Assembly: GCA_947069175.1 (NCBI GenBank)
Contig: CAMTDV010000030.1
Coordinates: 99,720,411 to 99,784,410, forward strand
DNA length: 64,000 nucleotides
Direction: 5' to 3'
From: Scalesia atractyloides
Lineage: Eukaryota; Streptophyta; Magnoliopsida; Asterales; Asteraceae
The position numbers were made by a program, and so were the translations under genes. The stretch's first letter is position 1. Each line of letters opens with the position of its first letter. The notes beneath the pieces were generated by a model. The model searched no databases. It was not told the DNA's origin and worked only from the letters and a program-made list of their open reading frames with translations. This document shows positions 11,091 through 22,159 of this stretch, piece after piece.

Positions 11091-14000
11091 ATGTTCAAAT
11101 TTGGATCAATGTCCCAGTTTCGGAGGTAACTTTTTTTATACATCCCCTTGGTGGATTTATGTGTCAAGAAGATTGAGCATTTTTATCCTTTGTTTCCTAT
11201 ATTGTTGCTATTTATTTCATATATATGTGGGTGGGGATGGCCTTCTTTTTAGACCATTTGTAGTGGTTTGGAAGATAATGCCCTGTCTGTGGGCGTTTTG
11301 CGCCATGTGGCGGTCCAGTCAGCAAAGGGGAATTATGGGGCATTATGTTAAGAGTGGTGTAGTGGGATGTGTGCATTATGTTAAAAGGGGTGCAAATATA
11401 ATTAAATAAAAAAAACCATCAAAGAATGCTATTGGCCAAAGAAACAAGAACAAGGTCTGATTGGCCAAGAAATTCCCCCAACAGCGTGATTCAAAGCACG
11501 CGAAAACAAGTTTTAGAGCCAAACACGCCCAGGGGGGTGGTACCCCGGCGTGTTTGGGCACGAAAAACGCCCTATTGGGCACGAGTACGGGTGGTCTTAG
11601 AACCAATTTTAGGTTGAGAACTGCATTGATGATTTTTTAAGATAGTGAGGTATGCGGTTACGTAACCACCTTCTGTATCACACTCACAGTTCTGTACTTA
11701 TCATTGGTTATGAAATGAGCGCTTTATGGCACCCTTTAATATTGCACAAATTTTAAGCAGATAACTGTGGGGACCACATAAACACGTGTACCTTTTGCTT
11801 TAGTTTAGATACATAAAGCGCTATAGATACTTCAAATTGCTTTTGTATTGAATTTGCGAAATCAACCTAGCTTAATGTCTTAATGCGAAAAATGTAGTGT
11901 AACTTAACTTTATGTCATTCTTACAGGTTAGATGATCTAGATTCTAGATCATCATCTCCCAGTTCCTCAACTGCTATAAACAAACGCAGGTTCGATGGAC
12001 TAATTCATCCAACCGCAAATCCCGCTAAATCTTTTAAAAAAGGGATTAAAAAAGGATCAGAAAGACTCAAATCAATCGGTAGAACCCTCGGATTCGGAGG
12101 ATCTTTCGCCATTTTCGCCGAAGATCTTAAAGTATCCGAGAAAAAAATATTCGACCCACAAGATAAATTTCTTCTCAAGTGGAACAAATTCTTTGTAGTT
12201 TCATGCATCTTTGCGGTATATGTGGACCCGCTTTTCTTTTATTTTCCGGTTTTCGATCAATCTAATACATGCCTTGGTATAGACCAACATTTAGCCACTA
12301 TAGCTACAACTTTGCGGACCATTGTTGATTCGTTTTATCTTATTCACATGGCGCTTCAGTTTAGAACTGCGTATATTGCACCGTCATCTCGGGTTTTTGG
12401 ACGGGGTGAACTTGTGATAAATCCTGCACAGATTGCTAAAAGATATTTGCGGTGGTATTTTATCATCGATTTTCTTTCTGTCCTCCCGTTGCCACAGGTT
12501 AGTGTTTATTTTAACCGTTGGACCCCAAAATTAACATAACCCGAATCAACAAAAACATATGTAAATGGTTTAAATTGCCACATGGCCGGCATATAGGTTT
12601 ACGTCTGGGGCTGCAAACGAACTGAACATTCAACGAACAGTTTGTGAACCATTCGGCGGGAAGTTCATTTTTGTGTTCGTTCGTTTAATAAATGAATGAA
12701 CACGAACAAGAACTTCCCTTCGTTTAGTTAAATTAACGAACATGAACAGACGCCCGTTCGTTCATTTATGTTCGTTCATGTTCAATAACGTGTTCGATTA
12801 TGTTTGACTGTGTTCGATAGCTCATTAGTGTTTTAGTTTTAATATTTTATTTAAATACTTCAAAATTTCGACAAATAAAATACTTAATATGTATCAGTGA
12901 ATTATATTTTCTGTTCATGAATGCTTGTTTATGTTCGTTTGTTTCCATTTACGTTCATGAACATTAGTTTGTGTTCATGAAACGTTTGTTTGTGTTCGTT
13001 GCCTAAAATTAACAAACGAACACCAACACGTTCATTTCCTTAACGTACGAACATGAACATAAAATCTCGTTCAGTAAGTGTTCATGAACACATATATTTC
13101 CTTAACAAACGAACATTAACAAGGTCTTGTTTGTGTTAGTTTGGTTCGTTTGCAGCCCTAGGTTTACATCATTTTATAATTTTGCAGATTGTTATCTGGA
13201 GGTTTCTGCATAGGTCCAGAGGTTCGGATGTACTGTCTACAAAACAAGCATTATTTTTTATGGTGTTACTTCAATATATTCCAAGATTCGCAAGAATCGT
13301 GCCTTTGACTTCGGAACTGAAAAGGACTGCCGGCGTTATTGCGGAAACCGCGTGGGCTGGTGCTGCTTATTATCTGTTGCTGTACATGCTTGCCAGTCAC
13401 GTAATCTACTGTTTTTTTGTGGTTATTTGTGATGTTTTTATTACATTGATATTATTAAATTTTGAGTAAAATGCCATTTTCGTCCCTGAGGTTTGGCCCG
13501 TTTTGCGATTTTCGTCCAAATGTTTGTTTTTCCGCATTTGCATCCAAAAGGTTTGAAATCTTGCCATTTTCACCAGGCTCGTTACCTCCATCCATTTTTC
13601 TCCGTTAAGTCGGGGTATTTTCATCTTTTTTGTTAACTTAAAGGGCAATTCGGTCTTTTTCACTAAATGTACAGGCATTTAGCATAATGTGCAAGTATTC
13701 AAATACCCTTAACGGGAAAATAGATGCGGAAAAACAAACCTTTGGACAAAAGTCGCAAAACTGGCCAAACATCAGGGACGAAGATGACATTTTACTCTTA
13801 AATTTTTGTAGAGGTAGCAAAATGGGTCAAAAGGGAGATTTTCTTGTATGTTTCAATTATTTGACCCGTTTCCTTTATAACTATTTTTCCTAATTTACCC
13901 GTTCGAGATAAAACCCGAATCGACGCATTTATAAGTAAACGTTTCAAAGCTGACACCTTCAACTCGGTTAAACAATACATGTGAATTGAGTGTATGTCTA

Positions 14001-16800
14001 AAAATCAGATTTTAGCATCAACACCTAAACAATAAGTCTCCATTTTTTTGCAGATAGTGGGGACGTTTTGGTATTTACTATCCATAGAGCGTAATATAAC
14101 ATGTTGGCAAAGAGCTTGTGAAAAAAGCGGTCACGATACAAGTTTCTTGTATTGTGGAAATAACCACATGGCAGGTTATAATAGCTGGAGCAATATCAGT
14201 AGCTCGGTTTTGACCGAAAGTTGCTCGCCAGATGGCGACAATCCACCGTTTGATTTTGGGATTTTCAAGCAGGCTTTGACATCCGGCATTGTTTCGTCAA
14301 AAAAGTTTGTGTTAAAGTACTGCTACTGCCTGTGGTGGGGCCTGCAGAATTTGAGGTACGTTCATGAACTGTTTGTGAACTTGTTCGGTGGGAAGTTCGT
14401 TTATTAAATAAATGAATAAACAGGAACACAACTTTCTGTTCATTCATTTATGTACCGTCCGTTTATGTTCGTTCACTTATGTTCGTTTATTTACATTTGT
14501 TTATGTTCTTTTCAATTTAAATACATAAGTAGTCATATTGTTATGAATATTAAACATAACAAGAACTTTTTAACTACTTATTTAAATATAACTAACTGGT
14601 AATTGGGCTTTCTAGTAATAATAATGGGTTTTCCAACAGAATTTATCACAATTAGTCACTAATTATATAAAAATTACTTTATGTTCATTTATGTTGAGTC
14701 AGTTATGTTCATTTGTGTTGTTTATTGTTTGTTAAGTTATTTTCGTTTAAGTTTGTTTGTTTATGTCCGTTTACGCACGTGAATAGTTCGTCTAGGTTTT
14801 AAACGAACGAACATAAACGAACACGAACATGCGCATTTTCTTAATAAACGAACATGAACAAAAAAATGTGTTCGATCATACGTTCGTGTTCATTGGTTCA
14901 TTTACAGGCCTGCTTTTTACCATGGTATTGGTGGGGCCCATGAGTTTTCCTATGGGGTCTCACGGTTATAAAATGAAATTAAAAAGTGATTTCAGTGTTG
15001 TTTTAGTTCTTATAGAAAACAGAATAAAAGATTCAAACTGTTGGTACATTAACAACAAAACTTTCTATTACTCGTAACAATAGTTTTTTGTTATTTTTGT
15101 GACAGCACACTTGGGCAGGGGCTTCAAACCAGCACGTATCCCGGAGAATCATTATTTTCAATCACGCTCGCCATATCTGGGCTTATTCTCTTTGCTCTGT
15201 TGATCGGTAACATGCAGGTTTGTATATGTTGATAACTGTTCATAACATTAAAAAATTTGTGGGACCCACAAAATGTAACCTTTACTTGAGATTTCGGTTA
15301 GTTTTTTTAACGATGCAACACTGCAACAGACGTACCTGCAATCTCTTACGATCCGGCTCGAAGAAATGAGAGTTAAGAAGCATGACTCGGAACAGTGGAT
15401 GCACCACCGGTTACTTCCAAAGGATCTTCGTGAGCGTGTGAGACGGTACGATCAGTACAAGTGGTTAGAAACCCGTGGAGTCGATGAAGAGTCTTTAGTT
15501 CAAAGTTTACCGAAAGATCTTAGACGGGACATAAAACACCATCTTTGTCTCTCTTTGGTCAAACGGGTAATTCGATACCATTCATTCTTGCAAGAGGAGT
15601 AAATTGCATTTTACATCCTTTAAGTTTGAGTAAAATTACAGTAAAATAACAGACACTGTCCTTTAACTAACGAAATTACACTGATGTCCTTTATGTTACA
15701 GTATCTCATCATGCGGTGTTCTTTTACCCTAACCCAATTAGTTATTTATGTTAACTCTTAACAGGTGTGACTCACATGAGGGCATAATTGTCATTTTCAC
15801 TTAAAATATATCTTCATCTTGAAGTTTCACGGATAATTTTATATTTTTTGTTTTGGTAAGTGAAAATCACCATTATGCCCTCATGTGAGTGGCACGTGTT
15901 AAGACTTAACGGAAAAAAATAACTAGTTTAGGGTAAAAGGACATTGCATAATGAGAAACTGTAACATAGAGGACATTCAGTGTAATTTCATTACTTAAAG
16001 GATAACGCCTGCAATTTTGCTCAAACTTAAAGGACGTAAAATGCAATTTACCCTTCTTGCAATTCGAGATCAATCGTTGTCTCATAAATAACAACGATGT
16101 TGTTCTTTTGTAGGTTCCTCTGTTTGAAAACATGGATGAGAGATTACTCGACGCCATTTGCGAGCGATTAAAACCATGTTTATACACCGATCATACGTAT
16201 ATCGTTCGCGAAGGAGACCCCGTTGACGAAATGCTCTTCATAATCCGCGGACGTCTCGAGAGTGTAACCACCGATGGCGGCCGAAGCGGTTTCTACAACC
16301 GTGGTTTGCTAAAAGAAGGAGATTTCTGCGGAGAAGAGCTTCTAACGTGGGCCCTCGATCCCAAATCCGGTTCTAATCTTCCGTCTTCGACTAGAACCAT
16401 AAAAGCGCTAAAAGAGGTGGAGGCGTTTGCGTTATCCGCTGACGAGTTAAAATTCGTAGCTGGCCAGTTCAGGCGGCTGCACAGCCGACAGGTGCAACAC
16501 ACCTTCAGATTCTACTCGCAGCAGTGGCGGACGTGGGCAGCGTGTTTTATTCAGGCCGCGTGGCGGAGACATTGCAAGCGGAAAACGATCGAGCAGCGGC
16601 ATAAGGAGGAGCTAGAGATGGAACTCGCTGGCGGTGATGGTGATGGAGGTTCTCGCAGCCTTGGCACTACCTTCTTGGTGTCGAAATTCGCGGCCAATGC
16701 TCTACGTGGGGTCCACCGGAACCGGAACGTGAAGACCGATGGAGAATTGGTGAATTTACCGAAGCCACCGGAGCCGGATTTTACTGCTGATGCTGATTAG
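11091..16800 (+). CDS. Cyclic nucleotide-gated ion channel, CNGC5/6-like
   Basis: Seven coding exons: 11091-11125, 11927-12497, 13188-13400, 14054-14355, 15106-15217, 15330-15566 and 16114-16800. All have GT-AG borders, and phases join to 718 aa. The protein follows plant group-II CNGCs (CNGC5, 6, 9 type): a basic N terminus (SFKKGIKKGSERLKSIGR), EDLKVSEKKIFDPQDKFLL, S1 near 97-115, then S2-S5, a pore ending WWGLQNLS near 367-374, S6 (about 390-408), a C-linker (LPKDLRERVRRYDQYKWLE), a cyclic-nucleotide-binding domain (about 495-610; REGDPVDEMLFIIRGRLES and GDFCGEELLTW) and an IQ calmodulin site (FIQAAWRRHCKRK, about 635). Such channels carry calcium and other cations across the plasma membrane. 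The tiny first exon (MFKFGSMSQFR) was chosen because it splices in phase into RLDDLDSR, conserved in the family. A 5' leader exon near 10500-10573 is plausible. The gene appears intact, with transposons in introns 2, 3, 4 and 6. Confidence 0.95.
12607..13159. mobile_element. GGGCTGCAAACGAAC-type MITE in channel intron 2
   Basis: Termini are GGGGCTGCAAACGAAC at the left and GTTCGTTTGCAGCCC at the right. The interior is full of inverted GTTCG/CGAAC and ATGAACA motifs so that the single strand would fold. TAGGTTTAC occurs on both sides (12593-12601 and about 13159-13167), suggesting an 8-9 bp target duplication and hAT-like or Mutator-like mobilisation. Related copies are at 14356-14915 and 38141-38862. 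Confidence 0.75.
13464..13797. mobile_element. TIR element with 9-bp TSD in channel intron 3
   Basis: It begins GAGTAAAATGCCATTTTCG and ends in its inverted complement (GACATTTTACTC). Perfect 9-bp direct repeats TTAAATTTT flank it at 13455-13463 and 13798-13806, the target size of Mutator-like elements. Only 334 bp, with no coding capacity. A close sibling is at 56290-56704. Confidence 0.9.
14356..14915. mobile_element. MITE of the GAACG family abutting a splice donor
   Basis: The interior (CTGTTTGTGAAC, CGGTGGGAAGTTCG, repeated GAACA/TGTTC) matches the 12607-13159 element, and the right end (GGTTCATTTACAGGCCTG) is its typical terminus. The left terminus is missing: similarity begins within about 10 bp of the donor of channel exon 4. 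The first bases of intron 4 therefore seem to derive from, or border on, the element. Confidence 0.65.
15594..16053. mobile_element. TIR element with 9-bp TSD in channel intron 6
   Basis: Termini carry GAGTAAATTGCATTTTAC and its inverted partner GTAAAATGCAATTTACCC. The flanks show perfect 9-bp duplications TTCTTGCAA (15585-15593 and 16054-16062). Related elements lie in intron 6 of the TM9 gene (30521-30945) and in the second aminopeptidase gene (43833-44127). Confidence 0.9.
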
Positions 16801-17008
16801 TTTTGGTTGTTGATACTTGTTCACATGTGAAAGGTGTTGGTATTCTTTTTGCTGTAACTAATGGTGGTGGTATATACAGCATTACTGGTGTTGTACCTTA
16901 TTAAGATTAAAAATGGCTGTTATTTTTCAGAAATATATATAGCAAAAATTTACTTATAATGAATGAAATACATATAGACAGAGAGTTGCGTTATATATAT
17001 AATTATAT

Positions 17009-17495
17009 TTAGGTTTATCGGGGAACACTAAAAAAGTGGGGAATCGACTCAAACGAACTTCGATTGGACTCATTCCAGCGGCGTTGGAACCGGCTCGTCG
17101 AACCCTAACTAGGATCTCTTAACCCTAAATCATAACCCTAAACCCTAAAGCTAAAAAATAAGGCTAAAACCTAAGCTAAATTGTAAAATCTAAGCTATAA
17201 ACCCTAAAAGCTAAACCCAAAAGGCTAAACCATAAAGCTAAACCCTAAAACCTCTAAATACTAATGATTAACCCTAAAACTAAACCCTAAAGTTAAACCC
17301 TAAGGCTAAACCCTAATATAAGACCCTAAATCCAAACCCTAATATATTTAGGGTTTAGGGGTTATGATTTATGGTTTAGGTTAAGAGATCCTAGTTAGGG
17401 TTCGACGAATCGGTTCCAACGCCGCTGGAATGAGTCTAATCGGAGTTCGGTTCCCTACTGTTCCCCACTTTTTTAGTGTTTTCCAATGAACCTCA
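17009..17495. mobile_element. TIR element with telomere-like interior
   Basis: Inverted ends of more than 100 bp can be read: AACACTAAAAAAGTGGGGAA and the GGCGTTGGAACC/GGTTCCAACGCC and ATCTCTTAACCC segments. The outer AGGTTYATYGGRRAA also pairs with the far end. Between the arms are many degenerate copies of the plant telomere unit CCCTAAA (about 17100-17350). There are no coding frames. It is 200 bp downstream of the channel gene's stop codon. Confidence 0.75.
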
Positions 17496-18003
17496 CACTA
17501 TTTAACTAAAACTAATTTAAATACTTATTTCACTATTTTGTTCACCAATTTAGCCCCTCTTTATCTTTCTTCGTTCTGGTTGTTATTAATGAGTATTTTT
17601 TTTACCATGGTCACTTTTGTTCTAAAATGGAATAGTTGGGTACCGAAAAAAGTTAACATGTGGAGAGCCGAGATGAACAAAATACCTTCCCTTGTGGAAT
17701 AACCCGTTAAACAGAGTCGGTTATATGTATATTGTGTGGGGAGAATGATGAAACAATGGATCACCTACTCACTTCTTGTTATTTTGCGGCCCGGATTTGG
17801 CATTGGGTAACTAATTGGTGTGGTATTCCTCCTATTTATGCGTTTGAAGTTTGAGACTTGCACGCGGTTCATAGTAATATTAAGGGTGCCACGCTCAAAG
17901 AAAAGGCGATTAATGTAATCATACTGACGGCAAGTTGAAGCATTTGGAAGACAAGGAATGAGACTATTTTTTCGGATAATAAGAAGAATGTTACTAAAGT
18001 TAT

Positions 18004-18225
18004 TGATGCAGGAGCATAAATATCTTTTATTTATTTAAAATTCAAATTTCATATTTTATCTTTTTATTACCTAGTCTATAAATAAGGGATGTAGGGTTTA
18101 TTGTTTAGGGAGTTTTTGGATTGATTATATCGAAAAGAACTTTGTTATTGAACCTTTGGTTTGATTTATCGTTTTTGATTATCATTAGTTTCTTGAGCCA
18201 TTTGATTGCACTAGAAACCGCATCA
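18004..18225 (+). repeat. 5' LTR
   Basis: 222 bp, TG to CA ends, followed by the initiator-tRNA primer site. A TATA-like CTATAAATAAGGG near 18075 probably serves as its promoter. Confidence 0.9.
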
Positions 18226-19107
18226 GTTGGTATCAGAGCTTTGGTTTTCAAATGGCTCTAGGTGAAGCGAACTACGTTTTTACTCGTCGAGTCGCCGATC
18301 GAGGCAACGATAAAATCGTGTTCAATTCGCAAGATCGTAAGATCCAGGAAACTGACTCAAAGGATGTCATCTGGGATGAGATTGTTGGGAAAGAGGAGCA
18401 TCCTGAAGACTGCGATGGTTACAAGTTTCAGGAAACCGACTCAGAGGCTTTCATCCGGGATGAGAACTATGGGACAGAGAGTATCCTGGAAATTGTAGCG
18501 TTATCTATCCGTCACCTCCGATGTATGATGAATATGAGGACGAGGAATGGTATTCTTGGGTTAACGGTGGTGATAAGAACTTACCGGGTGATGAATCGGG
18601 TTCGAAAATTTATAATGTTGAAGATTTGTTTTCATATATTGAAAAGGTTCTAGATGATAAAAAATGGACTTGCCACATGATAAGGTGGCATATTTCAAAT
18701 TTTGTGGGTGCATGGATGTACTGCATACACGTGGGCTACATGCTAATATGGTATTCAATTTTAGTGGGGCGGTGGTGGATGCAAATTCACATTTAAATAT
18801 TAAAAGATGGATTGGAGTGTGGGGGCCCAAGCAAGCTATGGGGTGTATAGATTCGGTTTTATTTGGACGACTTTCTAGTTCTGGTTCGGCAAAGCCCAAC
18901 GTATACAATTTGAGTCCAATCGAATGAAGTATAATAAACATGATGATCCAGGTGGTACAAGTTTCGAGTTGGGCGAGATAACTCGTGAAGTTAGTATGTA
19001 CAGGTGGCTCATGATGAATTGGATACGGGTTGATGTTCCTTTTGATCCCGGTGGCTTTGGTTCGAAAGTAAAACTCGAGGACGAGTTTTTTTTTAAGACG
19101 GGAAGTA

Positions 19108-19363
19108 TGATGCAAAATTATCTATTATTTATTTAAATTTGAATTACCGATCTTATTTTATTCAGTTTCCTGTTTTGTAGGGTTTTAAGTTTCCTAGTTT
19201 ATCTTTTTTATTTATTATAAATTAGGATCTAGGGTTTTTGTTTAGTTAGTTTTTGAGTTGATTATTATAAAAAAGAATTTTGTTCTTGAACCTTTGGTTC
19301 GATTTATCGTTTTTGATTATCATTAGTTTCTTGAGCCATTTGATTGCACGCGAAACTGCATCA
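19108..19363 (+). repeat. 3' LTR
   Basis: 256 bp, same ends as the 5' LTR, preceded by a purine-rich tract and followed by the GTTAT target duplication. Confidence 0.9.
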
Positions 19364-19764
19364 GTTATGGAAGACAGTAAATCTGCATATTTTTTATTAA
19401 AAAACGTTATTCATGTTCTAATCTTTCATGGAAAGATTGGTGTATGTTTGACTTATAAGTTGGTTGCACGTCTATTCTAGCTTCTTGCCAACTTTCTTTT
19501 ATTGAAAGTTGTCGTTCCAAGAAAAAAAGTTAAAAAATACTTAAATTACTACAATATGAATATAAAGTTCACACATTTATGTTTTTATCATAAAAGTTGT
19601 TTTCCTTAAATAGAAATTCTTAGAAAAACTAACGACAAAATACCACAATAATTGAATAAGGTCACGAGGATAGAAACTAAACTAACACGACAAGGTGTTA
19701 AAATCCTTAAAAACTAAGGATACCTAAGGTAGATCAACCATGTGTTCTTTGATCTTTGCTTGAA

Positions 19765-21211
19765 TTAAGCATTTGGAGACACGAGAGTCTCGATGTATAC
19801 TACTCTCTGGCATGGTTGCAAAAGTCGTTAGGCGCTCCCTAGTCGGTCGACCGGGGAGTTGAGAGTACTCGGTCTAGGCTGAAAGTACTCAGGGAATACG
19901 CGGACATGTTAAACTATAAAGAAATTACTTTTTGGAGATTAAATATATGTCAAGTAACATAAAGTTACCAATATTTATAACAAAATATGCGAGAATGATA
20001 TTCATTCTTTAATATGATAGGCATAGAAATTATGTTTTATTATTATTTAAGTCAAACTAGGCCCAAGTTAACCTACTAGATCCAATTCTGGCCGAGATTG
20101 ACCGCGTTTGACTGACTCCGAGTAATTAGGCGGAGTCGAAGAAAGTCGGCTCGGCAACCTACCTTGTAGTGACTAATCGGGGAATACTCGGCCTTGGAAA
20201 CCTTGTTTTACAACCATGCTCTCTGGTACAAATTCGTCGAATGCCCGACAAAATAAGCATAGAAGTCTGTAGCGAAGTCTTCCAATCCTACAATCTTAAT
20301 ACACTTGCCATCCTTCCAAATCGCAAGCCAATTCCCATTCTTAGTGTATATCTCCCTGAACGGTTTGAAACGTGGGCTAGCGAATGCCGCCACTTTTATC
20401 CACCCATCACCATCCATCCTCCACATACCACAATCCAAACTCCTAACGTCATCTTTAGCTACACACAAGTGAATGCAGTCATTGAGAGCAACTAAATTCA
20501 CACCCACACCCAAAGGTTTACCACAACAAAGAGGTGGTAATTGTATTTCCTTAAACTTTTCAGACTCCACATCAAAACTCATAAGGCACCGTAGATTTCT
20601 TGTACGCTTACTTTGCAGCTTGAAATAAACTTTCGCACCTACAAAAGTAGCCATCAACCACATGAAGTTCGATATATTGTCGCTTTCTAAAGATGTATTA
20701 ATCTTAATCTTCCTCCATGAATCTAAGGAGTAGATAAAAGCGCCCTCGGATACTATGTGTAGAAGTTTGTAGTCGTTAGAAGAGTCTACGTAGAAAGCAA
20801 AAGCACTATAACGGATATTAGTAAAGAAACTAGTAAGGATCTACTTGTAGGCACGGGTCAGTGGATTCCAAAAGGCTAACTCTCGAGTTTGTTCCAACCA
20901 TACACATACCAACCCATCCAAGCTTGCTAAAATCGACATGTGTCCTTCGAATGGAATAGGACGGGCAGTTGTGATTGAATGGGTTGTTCACAATCAAGCG
21001 TAGGAAAAGTTGGGGATGTGTGATGATCAAGGAGAAGAAGTTTATGGTTGGTTTGGTAGGGGAGGTGCATCCGGGCAAAGTCAGGTGTCGATAAGAAGGA
21101 ACTTCATGGTTTACAAATGCATCGGAAACGACCTATCGACTTGGCTGGAAGACTTGGTAGCACCTCAGACTGTATGATTTCATATGGAAGCTGTGGGTGA
21201 ATTCTAGGCAT
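19765..21211 (-). pseudogene. F-box protein pseudogene, copy 1
   Basis: Read from the ATG at 21211, the N terminus is an F-box (MPRIHPQLPYEIIQSEVLP, LPAKSIGRFRCICK), with an in-frame TGA at 21104-21106 just after it. A further frame change precedes SILASLDGLVCVWLE and the WNPLT motif. From about 20800 to 20219 the F-box-associated domain is largely open (GAFIYS, LMSFDVESEKFKEIQLP, IWKDGK). A 408-bp MITE at 19811-20218 lies inside the coding sequence; skipping it and one target copy, the frame continues QRVVYIETLVSP and stops at 19765-19767, the normal C-terminal motif of this family. F-box proteins select substrates for SCF ubiquitin ligases; this copy can no longer make a full protein. The paralogue is at 22160-22850. 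Confidence 0.88.
19811..20218. mobile_element. hAT-like MITE with 8-bp TSD in the F-box pseudogene
   Basis: Ends are CATGGTTGCAAAA and TTTTACAACCATG (inverted, one mismatch). Perfect 8-bp duplications CTCTCTGG flank it (19803-19810 and 20219-20226). The interior contains repeated GGAGT/ACTCGG motifs. 8-bp duplications fit hAT transposases. No coding capacity. Confidence 0.92.
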
Positions 21212-21639
21212 GATTGAAGGATTTGCAATTGATAGCATATATACTTAAAATTAATATAAGTGGATTGGTATCCTACACAAACCCATGATCATGATATAAT
21301 TAAATCATTTTAAAAATCATGAGATTAAAACGACGATTTATCATACTATCTTTGCTAATTTATAGTTATACTATCTTTTGTTTTATTTAAATCGTTTCAT
21401 CGTATTGAAAAATTAAATATCGATAAACTTTTTTTAGTCAGATTTAAGAAAATCATATGCCCATGTAAAATTATTAAACTAATAAGTCTATACTAATAAA
21501 AGATTCTACTAAATATGATCTGATATTTTCTTCTTTAATATAGGTCTTTTATTATTATTAGTTATTATTATTCATATAATATAACTGTATAAAGGATATT
21601 GATCTAACTTGCATAGCTCTAATTTAATTCTAATATTAT

Positions 21640-21714
<75 letters not shown>

Positions 21715-22150
21715 ATTTATTGTTTATAGAAGGTTGAAGAATTAATGAAATATACACTTTTGAATTTAAATTGATTTATATTGTTACTCAATTTCATTTA
21801 ACCTATGATTGTAATTTAATTTACGATCAATCAACATATAAGTTATTTCGCATTATATAACTTAAAGTTATAAATAGTGGAATCCCTCGCACAATGTGAT
21901 AGGAATTCAACTTTGAACGGCATCAGTTTGATTTGTTACGATGTCGTCACTCGGTATAGCTAGAGGCGTACAACCGCCGGTTTAGTTTGATTCTAAAACC
22001 GATTTTTTGTACACCTCTAGGTATGGCAACCTAAAGAAAAACCAATGGAATAAAATTCTTAGACCTTACTATAAAAGTCTTGTGGTAACTTAAAAAAATA
22101 AACTTTCCCACCGAGTGGATACGAGTGGATGCACCCACCGAGAGCTACTA
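21212..22150. other. Intergenic between the F-box copies
   Basis: AT-rich, no supported gene. It contains a perfect (AT)n microsatellite at about 21646-21709. Confidence 0.7.
21646..21709. repeat. (AT)n microsatellite
   Basis: About 32 uninterrupted AT units. Likely hypervariable in length. Confidence 0.95.
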
Positions 22151-22159
22151 CACTCACAC

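Larger units (their letters stand above)
18004..19363 (+). mobile_element. Small non-autonomous LTR retrotransposon with TSD
   Basis: The 5' LTR (18004-18225) and 3' LTR (19108-19363) both start TGATGCA and end GCATCA and share TTATTTATTTAAA, CCTTTGGTT and TGATTATCATTAGTTTC segments. A primer-binding site TGGTATCAGAGC (18228-18239) complements initiator methionine tRNA. A purine-rich tract (AAGACGGGAAG) precedes the 3' LTR. Perfect 5-bp duplications GTTAT flank it (17999-18003 and 19364-19368). The internal 882 bp starts with an open frame from 18252 (MALGEANYVFTRRVADRG), later frames with DEYEDEEWYSWVNGG, and no protease, integrase or reverse transcriptase. It therefore needs another element's proteins. 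The two LTRs differ in length and sequence, so it is not very young. Confidence 0.92.
17540..19520 (+). pseudogene. LINE reverse-transcriptase C-terminal fragment (zf-RVT), interrupted
   Basis: From about 17630 the plus strand encodes, with frame changes and stops, the C-terminal zinc-binding region of plant non-LTR reverse transcriptases: WNSWVPKKVN, WRAEMNKIPS, ILCGENDETMDHLLTSC, FAARIWHWVTNW, SIWKTRNE and NKKNVTKV. An LTR retrotransposon (18004-19363) splits it, and the reading resumes at 19369 (MEDSKSAYFLLKN, WKDWC-like). It is a dead fragment and older than the LTR element it carries. Confidence 0.85.

Noticed and set aside
18561..19115. 184-codon minus-strand frame
   Set aside because: Antisense to the interior of the LTR retrotransposon and ends at its 3' LTR; no recognisable protein.
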